Below are positions 1 to 4,852 of a DNA stretch of 10,373 nt, piece by piece. Numbering within the stretch: position 1 is the first letter of the stretch; every line of letters begins with the position of its first letter. The position numbers and the translations under genes were made by a program. The stretch covers positions 1-10,373 of the forward strand of contig CAZNJT010000055.1 in the NCBI GenBank assembly GCA_964573475.1, in the 5' to 3' direction. Source of the DNA: CAVZKK01 sp964573475 (GTDB lineage: Archaea; Thermoproteota; Bathyarchaeia; Bathyarchaeales; Bathycorpusculaceae). The notes beneath the pieces are model-generated. The model was not told the DNA's origin and searched no databases. It worked only from the letters and a program-made list of their open reading frames with translations.

Positions 1-76
1 CTGCTTTTTGAGATCCTTCAGCTTTTTCTTCCTCAAATTTTGCTCTACTTCGAACACCGAGCACACTAAAGCACAT
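1..76 (-). CDS. possible 5' part of a leftward gene, cut by the window edge
   Basis: From an ATG at 76-74 a leftward frame stays open to the window edge (25 codons). It reads as a short hydrophobic start followed by a charged stretch rich in Glu and Lys. A second leftward frame is also open here from a GTG and encodes a Lys/Leu-rich helix, and one rightward frame is open to 69, so the choice of frame is uncertain. No clear Shine-Dalgarno site precedes the ATG. The argument for a leftward gene is its position opposite the rightward small ORF at 183, leaving an intergenic space with an operator-like palindrome. I do not recognise the product. Confidence 0.18.
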   Translation of the reverse strand, partial: MCFSVLGVRSRAKFEEEKAEGSQKA

Positions 77-95
77 TGACCAATGTCTCTAAAGC
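66..95. promoter_or_regulatory. palindrome flanked by direct repeats, operator-like
   Basis: Positions 73-86 read ACATTGACCAATGT, a perfect 6-bp inverted repeat with a 2-bp spacer. It is bracketed by identical heptamers CTAAAGC at 66-72 and 89-95. A compact dyad of this kind is typical of a dimeric winged-helix regulator site, but no regulator gene is in the window. It overlaps the start of the tentative leftward ORF. Confidence 0.3.
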
Positions 96-134
96 CTGTT
101 AGTTCTCTGCAGCCTCAGAAAAAGAACAGTAATG

Positions 135-175
135 TTTTTAAAGTATGTCAATAATGCCATAATGCCTTTCGGTGG
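135..175 (+). promoter_or_regulatory. promoter, tandem octamer and SD of the basic small ORF
   Basis: A T-rich/TATA-like element (TTTTTAAAGTA, around 136-146) is followed by two head-to-tail copies of ATAATGCC (151-158 and 159-166). A GGTGG Shine-Dalgarno site (171-175) lies 7 nt before the ATG at 183. The spacing puts a transcription start near 165-170, so the octamers would sit between the TATA box and the start site. Confidence 0.45.
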
Positions 176-182
176 TTAAAAT

Positions 183-314
183 ATGCCTACAAGTAAGAAA
201 GAGAAAGCTGCAGGTTTGGAACAGCATAAACAATTGCAAAGAGCTAAGGAAATGAAAAGGAAACAGCGAAAGCAGGTTGCGCTCCCTACAAAGCATACTA
301 AAGGCAAAAAATAG
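183..314 (+). CDS. very basic 43-aa small protein of unknown function
   Basis: The ATG at 183 is preceded by GGTGG with 7-nt spacing, and the frame ends in TAG at 312-314. The 43-residue product has 12 Lys and 3 Arg against 3 Glu, no Cys, and a Gln/Lys/Arg-rich centre (about residues 12-31) that should be helical. There is no signal peptide or membrane segment. Such composition suggests contact with nucleic acid or ribosomes, and its overall make-up recalls eukaryotic SERF/4F5 peptides. That is a resemblance of composition only; I cannot assign a family. It has its own promoter-like region and a downstream T-run, so it appears to be a single-gene unit. Clear SD spacing and a biased composition make it more likely real than a chance ORF. 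Confidence 0.55.
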   Translation: MPTSKKEKAAGLEQHKQLQRAKEMKRKQRKQVALPTKHTKGKK

Positions 315-346
315 TCAATTAAACAACATACAAAGACCGCAATAGT

Positions 347-478
347 CTACCTCTTTTTCAACCTCTTTGTTCTCTCAAGCCTCTCTGTTGTCGAATTACT
401 TCTCAATTTTTGGATATTTTCCAAAAAGGAAAGAAAATCGAGTTGTAACCCCGATAATTTAAACCGATATTTGAACAT
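347..478 (-). CDS. doubtful 43-aa leftward ORF after the MFS gene
   Basis: An ATG at 478-476 opens a 43-codon frame ending in TAG at 349-347, starting 14 nt after the MFS stop codon. Its C-terminal half is Arg/Lys/Glu-rich and would form a basic helix. There is no Shine-Dalgarno site, and the frame contains a small hairpin (417-432, TTTCC/GGAAA with a T5 loop on the leftward strand) that could instead be the MFS terminator. An open frame of this size arises easily by chance, so I keep it only as a candidate. Confidence 0.17.
   Translation of the reverse strand: MFKYRFKLSGLQLDFLSFLENIQKLRSNSTTERLERTKRLKKR
354..358 (+). terminator. T-run downstream of the basic small ORF
   Basis: Five consecutive T's lie inside a pyrimidine-rich stretch (349-382), about 40 nt after the small ORF stop. 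Archaeal intrinsic termination often needs only U-tracts, so this may end that transcript. Confidence 0.3.
417..432 (-). terminator. possible terminator of the MazG/MFS transcript
   Basis: TTTTCC (417-422) and GGAAA (428-432) form a 5-bp stem around five A's, which is a T5 loop in the leftward transcript. It sits about 60 nt after the MFS stop. The support is weak because it would lie inside the doubtful small ORF. Confidence 0.25.
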
Positions 479-492
479 ATCTTAGGCTATCA

Positions 493-1707
493 TTAGGATA
501 TGCATTTGCCGGTTATTTGTGTCTTTAATTCTGAGCGAATACTGAGTAATGAGGCTGTTGCTATAATCTGCGTTACAGAAACATAAAATATTACTGCAAT
601 GAAAGGTGGCTTTAACTCCATTAGTAAGCCGTACAATGCGCCGCTGATGAGGAAGCCGACACCGTAGGCTGTGTTAAATATGCCGTAGGCCGTGCCCCTC
701 GAAGAAATTGGTGTGAGTTCTGAAACTGCTGCTCGATAAATTGACTCCTGCGTTCCAAGCACCAAGCCGAAGACTATAGCAGCAGCTATAAGCGTTGAAA
801 GTTCGGCACCAACCATGGTAAGTAATGGTGGGAACAAGGAAAGCAGAAACGGCATGACTAGAAATCCGATCCCAAACTTGTCGTAGGCATAACCAGCAAT
901 TAATGCCATTGGCGCATCCACACCCTGAATAAGCACGTAGATTAGAGGCACAATCCACTGCTGAGTTGGCTGAAGAATTTCTGAGGCCTTATACAGTATA
1001 AGCGTGTACGGTATAAGCCCAACAGTATTTAACAGAACGGCAAAAGTGTAAATATAGAAGGGTCTTGCTAGTTTCTCCCTTTTCCCTTCAATCTTTTGCG
1101 GTTCAATGACAATTGTTTTAGAGCCTATTCTCTTATGGGTGTAGGCTAAAACCACTAAAAGCACTAGGAAAGGCAAGAAAAGAAAGCTGAAAGTAAAACT
1201 ATAATTGTTGGTGGAAAGCATTAAAAAAGCTACCATTAAAGGTCCAAGGATAGCACCTATCTGGTCCAAAAGTTCATGGATACCAAAGGCTTTGCCAGCT
1301 CCTACATCCTTGCTTATAATTGATAATACTGTATCTCTGGAAGGAGACCTGAAAGCCTTCCCAAACCTTTCCAGCAAAACAAGGATCACCGCTATTCCCA
1401 AGCCTAGGGGAAGTCCCAAAAGTGGAATTGAAACGATTAGACCGTAGCCTAAGAATATGAAGAGCCAGTAAGCACGGGTCGTGTCAGCTAAAAATCCGCT
1501 AACAAGCCTTACAGCATAACCCAGAAAATCGCCTAATCCACCAACCAAACCCACAATTAATGCTGTAGCTCCTAAAAACTCAAGATAGCTAGGAACTATG
1601 CCCCTAGAGCCTTCATAAACAACGTCGCCCATCAAACTTACAATTCCAAGAAGAAGAATGCCAAAATAGGCATTTTTACGGCTGTTTGAACTTGCCTCTT
1701 GGTGCAT
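493..1707 (-). CDS. MFS-family transporter, 12 TM
   Basis: This 404-aa membrane protein has the Major Facilitator pattern: two six-helix halves joined by a basic loop at about residues 191-216. The loop between helices 2 and 3 carries the motif A remnant GFLADTTR (71-78), echoed in the second half by AGYAYDKFGIG (271-281). GKAFRSPSRDTVLS (116-129) is the conserved loop 4 segment of proton-coupled MFS members. Charged residues D28, E32, D60, R67, E321 and R325 in or next to helices are candidates for proton or substrate coupling. The substrate cannot be read from the sequence; efflux of a small molecule is likely from family behaviour. The ATG at 1707 follows GGCGGT by a few bases. It lies 46 nt after the MazG-like stop, so the two may be cotranscribed, although an AT-rich box near 1753-1760 could give it its own promoter. 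Confidence 0.88.
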   Translation of the reverse strand: MHQEASSNSRKNAYFGILLLGIVSLMGDVVYEGSRGIVPSYLEFLGATALIVGLVGGLGDFLGYAVRLVSGFLADTTRAYWLFIFLGYGLIVSIPLLGLPLGLGIAVILVLLERFGKAFRSPSRDTVLSIISKDVGAGKAFGIHELLDQIGAILGPLMVAFLMLSTNNYSFTFSFLFLPFLVLLVVLAYTHKRIGSKTIVIEPQKIEGKREKLARPFYIYTFAVLLNTVGLIPYTLILYKASEILQPTQQWIVPLIYVLIQGVDAPMALIAGYAYDKFGIGFLVMPFLLSLFPPLLTMVGAELSTLIAAAIVFGLVLGTQESIYRAAVSELTPISSRGTAYGIFNTAYGVGFLISGALYGLLMELKPPFIAVIFYVSVTQIIATASLLSIRSELKTQITGKCIS

Positions 1708-1753
1708 TCTTACCGCCGACTAGGGTTATTCAATCGTTTCGCTACTGTTTCGT

Positions 1754-2038
1754 TTATTTCGTAAAACGTGAGATTGCCTTTGCATGCTTTTCTAAGGATT
1801 TTCTAAAGGCTTCCGAGGCGTCTTTTTCAAGCCAGTTCAAATAGGCTAGACTTACCACGATTATGTCTGCTATGTCCACTTCTATGTCTCTGCCGAGCCT
1901 TCCTTCCCCAATGTATTTTTCTGCAACCTGTCCCACTTGTTCTGCTAGAAGAGTAATGAAGAAACTAGACGTGAAAACTTCCTTTTTATGGGCGGCATAA
2001 GAAACTTTCTTTACCGTTTCTTGAGCTTCTTTTAGCAT
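1754..2038 (-). CDS. MazG-like all-alpha NTP pyrophosphohydrolase homologue, active site altered
   Basis: The 94-aa, mostly helical protein matches the single-domain MazG-like layout: a helix with LLAEQVGQVAE (30-40), a short loop, then DIEVDIADIIVVSLAYLNWL (51-70) and a C-terminal helix. MazG enzymes hydrolyse (d)NTPs to monophosphate and PPi, coordinating Mg2+ through EExxE and a downstream ExxD. Here the first motif reads E33-Q34-V-G-Q37, so two of its three acidic ligands are glutamines. The second reads D55-I-A-D58. Catalysis may therefore be lost or changed; assignment to the fold is firmer than assignment of activity. The ATG at 2038 has a good TATA box about 50 nt upstream and a weak SD. 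It is the first gene of a likely unit with the MFS transporter. Confidence 0.65.
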   Translation of the reverse strand: MLKEAQETVKKVSYAAHKKEVFTSSFFITLLAEQVGQVAEKYIGEGRLGRDIEVDIADIIVVSLAYLNWLEKDASEAFRKSLEKHAKAISRFTK

Positions 2039-2081
2039 TTACTTCAAACCTTTTCTTTTTTCTGATAATCTTAAACTGTTT

Positions 2082-2092
2082 TGATATATAAC
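2082..2092 (-). promoter_or_regulatory. TATA box of the MazG-like/MFS unit
   Basis: Read leftward, TTATATATCAA is a near-consensus archaeal TATA box. Its centre near 2087 predicts transcription start at about 2060, giving a leader of some 20 nt before the ATG at 2038. Confidence 0.55.
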
Positions 2093-2172
2093 TGGTTAAA
2101 CTAAGGAATCATTAAACTTAAGCTTATTTGGTTTGCTACAGCATAAGCAGATATAGAGCAAGGATTCAACTA

Positions 2173-2190
2173 GCGAAAGCTTTTATTAAA
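2173..2190 (+). promoter_or_regulatory. BRE/TATA promoter of the FKBP gene
   Basis: GCGAAAGC (2173-2180) followed by TTTTATTAAA (2181-2190) resembles a purine-rich BRE joined to a TATA box. The predicted start is near 2211, about 22 nt before the ATG at 2234. No clear Shine-Dalgarno sequence lies between them. Confidence 0.5.
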
Positions 2191-2233
2191 GTTCAAAACT
2201 TACTTTGGCAATACCCTTAAAAGATGATGCAAT

Positions 2234-2941
2234 ATGGCTTTGCAGAAAGGTGACTTCATACTGATAGATTATATTGCTAAAGTGAAAGAAACAAGCGAAA
2301 CCTTTGACACGACCATTGAAGAAACAGCCAAAAAAGAACGCTTATACAAAGAAGGCGAAATCTACGAACCAAAACTAGTAGTGATAGGAGAAGGGTGGGT
2401 TCTTAAAGCGTTAGACGAAACCCTAGCAACAATGGAAATTGGCAAAACAACTCCCGTTGAAATACCGCCAGAAAAAGCCTTTGGAGAAAGAGACCCTGAA
2501 AAGGTTAAACGCGTTTCACTAAAACATTTAACCGCTAAAGGAATAACCCCAACTCTTGGGATGCGCATTGAATATGATAGTAAAATGGCTACCGTTCGAG
2601 CAGCAGGTGCTGGGCGTGTCTTACTGGATTTTAATCCTCCTTTAGCCGGAAAAACGCTAGTTTATGAAGTGACAGTCCAAAAGAAACTCGAAACAATAAA
2701 AGAAAAAATTGCGACGCTTATCCACCGCAGGATATCAGCTGTAGAAGAAACCAAATTTAAATTTGCAGCTAAAGAGAAAACTGTTAATATAGAAATGCCT
2801 GAAGAAGCCTTCTACTTAGAGGGAATTCAAGTGGCGAAAAGAGGCATAGCCATGGATATACAAAAATTTTTCCCAAAAATAATCACTGTTAAATTCATTG
2901 AAACTTTTAAAGCTGAACCTAAAACAGAAACTAAAACTTAG
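2234..2941 (+). CDS. long archaeal FKBP-type peptidyl-prolyl isomerase (SlyD-like)
   Basis: The 235-aa cytosolic protein is a cis-trans prolyl isomerase and chaperone for protein folding. The FKBP fold is split, as in SlyD: residues 5-88 contain GDFILIDYIAKVKE, FDTT (24-27) and the active-site segment LVVIGEGWVLKALDETL (48-64). Residues 89-131 are the insert-in-flap chaperone domain with GxR repeats, and the fold closes with DFNPPLAGKTLVYEVTV (132-148). A C-terminal domain of about 80 residues (155-235) is the extra module found in the roughly 26-kDa archaeal FKBPs. DFNPPLAG replaces the usual DFNHPLAG, so the flap-adjacent histidine is a proline here. There is no signal peptide or membrane anchor. 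The gene stands alone and converges on egsA with 2 bp between the stop codons. Confidence 0.93.
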   Translation: MALQKGDFILIDYIAKVKETSETFDTTIEETAKKERLYKEGEIYEPKLVVIGEGWVLKALDETLATMEIGKTTPVEIPPEKAFGERDPEKVKRVSLKHLTAKGITPTLGMRIEYDSKMATVRAAGAGRVLLDFNPPLAGKTLVYEVTVQKKLETIKEKIATLIHRRISAVEETKFKFAAKEKTVNIEMPEEAFYLEGIQVAKRGIAMDIQKFFPKIITVKFIETFKAEPKTETKT

Positions 2942-2943
2942 CT

Positions 2944-4008
2944 CTATGTAACTTCTGTTATTTTTGCAAGCTTTTCGCAAAATTCTCGGTTTAATTTCAG
3001 CTTTTTGAGGATTGTGTATCTTTCGGGTCTTATGGTTGCAGCCATCTCTAGCGCTTTTATTACATCTTCTTTTTCTACGCTAAGATCACAAGCATCTGTT
3101 GGCGCGCCTAACTTCTGCAAAGTATCTTTTATACGTCTCCAGTTTGCTCTATGGAGATAAGCCATAATTATTGTTCCAACACCGCATTGTTCGCCATGCA
3201 TGGCATGGTTAGGCTTAATCATGTCAAGGGCGTGGCTAAACAAATGCTCTGAACCGCTACATGGGCGGCTGCTTCCAGCAATGCTCATGGATACGCCGCA
3301 ACTTATCAAGGCTTCTAGAAGCACCCGCAACCCCTCCTCATTTCCTGGCCTAATCAGTTCAGCGTTTTGCATTACAAGTTTAGCGCTCATGAAAGCTAGA
3401 CTTGCAGCGTACCCCCCATAATACTCATTTATTTCCTCATGCGCCAATTTCCAGTCTCTCACAGCTGTGAATTTTGCGATTACGTCTCCACAACCGCTTA
3501 CGGTGAAGCGCCAAGGCGCTTGCATTATTATGTTTGTGTCTGCTATGATGGCTATGGGTGCTTGAGCCATGATAGAATATGGTTTTTCAAAGCCCTTGAC
3601 AGAAGATAGGGGGCTCGCAATTCCATCATGAGAAGCTGTTGTTGGAACGCTTATAAACGGGATTTCTTGGCGAGCAGAGCTCAACTTTGCGACATCTATC
3701 TTTGTTCCACCGCCTACCCCAAAAACAACTTGCGGCTTTAAGGTCCTTATTTTTTCTTCAACAGCTTCCACATTTTCAACCGTTGCTGATTCAACAAGAA
3801 AAGTGTTAACTTCCAACCCTTCTTCTTCAAGTAGCGCCTTAACAGTTTTTCCAGCAACATCATAAGTTTTTGAACCCGCAACTATAAGCGCAGATTTCGT
3901 AAATCCCAATCTTAGCGAGATTTCAGGAACACACTCTATCGTTCCATTTCCAACCATCACTTCCCTCGGAAGCTGCATCCAATGATGTTTTAGAGGCAAA
4001 TCAACCAC
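2944..4008 (-). CDS. egsA: sn-glycerol-1-phosphate dehydrogenase
   Basis: This enzyme reduces dihydroxyacetone phosphate to sn-glycerol-1-phosphate with NAD(P)H, the step that sets the stereochemistry of archaeal membrane lipids. The 354-aa length is normal for the family. The dinucleotide-binding segment GVGGGTKIDVAK (97-108) is clear, followed by VPTTASHDGIASP (121-133). Metal-ligand candidates fit the polyol dehydrogenase pattern: D175 in SGCGD, H255 in GSEHLFSHALD and H271 in HAMHGEQCG. The start codon is GTG at 4008-4006; the family N-terminal signature MQLPREVMVGNG begins at residue 11, so the start is reasonable. I see no SD in the short predicted leader. It is a single gene with its own promoter, tail to tail with the FKBP gene. 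Confidence 0.96.
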   Translation of the reverse strand: MVDLPLKHHWMQLPREVMVGNGTIECVPEISLRLGFTKSALIVAGSKTYDVAGKTVKALLEEEGLEVNTFLVESATVENVEAVEEKIRTLKPQVVFGVGGGTKIDVAKLSSARQEIPFISVPTTASHDGIASPLSSVKGFEKPYSIMAQAPIAIIADTNIIMQAPWRFTVSGCGDVIAKFTAVRDWKLAHEEINEYYGGYAASLAFMSAKLVMQNAELIRPGNEEGLRVLLEALISCGVSMSIAGSSRPCSGSEHLFSHALDMIKPNHAMHGEQCGVGTIIMAYLHRANWRRIKDTLQKLGAPTDACDLSVEKEDVIKALEMAATIRPERYTILKKLKLNREFCEKLAKITEVT

Positions 4009-4050
4009 TATTCAACTTTATAGTCTTCTTTAATTTCGTAGCAATGTGTG

Positions 4051-4066
4051 TTTAAACCTTTTTAAA
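4051..4066 (-). promoter_or_regulatory. egsA: TATA region of egsA
   Basis: Read leftward, AAAAGG followed by TTTAAA gives an A/T-rich box centred near 4055-4060. A start near 4030 would leave a leader of about 20 nt before the GTG at 4008. Confidence 0.4.
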
Positions 4067-4118
4067 CTCAGCAATTCCTGATTAAAACTGTTGTTTTATT
4101 TTACTGTTACAGAACCGT

Positions 4119-4129
4119 AATATTAATAA
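4119..4129 (+). promoter_or_regulatory. psmB: TATA box of the psmB-aCPSF1 operon
   Basis: The AT-rich element AATATTAATAA is centred near 4124, about 85 nt before the psmB ATG. The usual 25-27 nt spacing puts transcription start near 4150, leaving a leader of about 60 nt, long for this window. Confidence 0.45.
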
Positions 4130-4148
4130 ATGTCATGGTTATGATTAC

Positions 4149-4190
4149 ATGATGCTACTTCCTGGTGAAGTAAACTCGCGATGCATTTAG
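4149..4190 (+). other. upstream ORF and hairpin in the psmB leader
   Basis: Two adjacent ATGs (4149 and 4152) open a 13-codon ORF reading MMLLPGEVNSRCI and ending in TAG at 4188-4190. It is out of frame with psmB. The predicted transcription start (about 4150) coincides with these ATGs, so the ORF could be translated leaderless. Inside it, TACTTC (4156-4161) and GAAGTA (4167-4172) form a perfect 6-bp stem with a 5-nt loop. The psmB ribosome site follows 5 nt after the stop. The regulatory reading is inference. Confidence 0.3.
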
Positions 4191-4195
4191 ATTTT

Positions 4196-4200
4196 GGGAG
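4196..4200 (+). promoter_or_regulatory. psmB: Shine-Dalgarno site of psmB
   Basis: GGGAG lies 9 nt before the ATG at 4210 and fixes that start over the following in-frame ATG at 4213 and over the upstream out-of-frame ATGs. Confidence 0.6.
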
Positions 4201-4209
4201 AAAAATAAA

Positions 4210-4839
4210 ATGATGAATAATGATGCAGTTGATCGATTAGTGTTAAAGGGAACAACAACCATCGGCGTCGTATGTAAAGACGGCATCATATTGGCTTCAG
4301 ACACCCGTGTAACCATGGGTTTCTACGTAGCCCACAAACATGGGAAAAAAATATACAAAATAGATGATCACTTGGCTATGACTATTGCTGGATCGCTTGC
4401 TGATGCGCAGAGGACAGTCGATATATTAACGGCAAACGCACAGCTTTACAAACTGAGCATGGGTAGGCCTCTGTCTATAAGTTCGGCGGCAAGACTAATC
4501 GCAAATCTTTTGTTTTCATCTAGATTCGCGACACAAGTTCTAGTGGGTGGCGTAGATGACACCGGACCACACGTTTTCTCAATAGACCCATTAGGCAGTT
4601 TGACAGAGGAAAAATGCGTTGCCACTGGCTCTGGCTCGCCAATAGCCTACGGTATCCTAGAAGACAGATACAAGGAAGACATGTCCGTTAAGGAGTTTTT
4701 GCCAATAATTGTCAAAGCTGTTAACTCCGCTATGAAACGAGATGCGGCAAGTGGAGACAGTTTTAACGTTGCGGTAGTAGATGAGAAGGGTTATCAAGAG
4801 TTGACTGATGAAGGGAAGAAGAAACTTCTAACCGATTGA
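4210..4839 (+). CDS. psmB: 20S proteasome beta subunit
   Basis: This is the catalytic subunit of the archaeal 20S proteasome, which degrades proteins fed by PAN or Cdc48-type ATPases. The 209-aa precursor has a 14-residue propeptide ending in KG, followed by TTTIGV; autocleavage exposes T15 as the N-terminal nucleophile. Counting from that threonine, D17 (ASDTR, precursor D31), K33 (precursor K47 in HGKKIYKIDD) and the RDAAS segment near residues 166-169 are all at the expected places, so the enzyme should be active. GSGSPIAYGILEDRY is the conserved glycine-rich segment before the H3 helix. aCPSF1 begins 13 nt downstream behind its own SD, indicating an operon. This gene order is known from other archaea. 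Confidence 0.97.
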   Translation: MMNNDAVDRLVLKGTTTIGVVCKDGIILASDTRVTMGFYVAHKHGKKIYKIDDHLAMTIAGSLADAQRTVDILTANAQLYKLSMGRPLSISSAARLIANLLFSSRFATQVLVGGVDDTGPHVFSIDPLGSLTEEKCVATGSGSPIAYGILEDRYKEDMSVKEFLPIIVKAVNSAMKRDAASGDSFNVAVVDEKGYQELTDEGKKKLLTD

Positions 4840-4852
4840 GGAAGTTAAAATT

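Noticed and set aside
96..126. Imperfect stem (GTTCT/AGAAC and TCTG/CAGA) considered as a small RNA or tRNA fragment
   Set aside because: Only 4-5 bp helices, no conserved tRNA features and no second arm were visible.
674..958. Antisense-frame ORF within the MFS gene, rich in Cys
   Set aside because: It is an overlapping reading of the MFS coding sequence in another leftward frame, with no ribosome site of its own.
2070..2120. Three copies of TTAAACT in the MazG/FKBP gap as an operator array
   Set aside because: The sequence is too AT-rich and the spacing too irregular to separate it from background.
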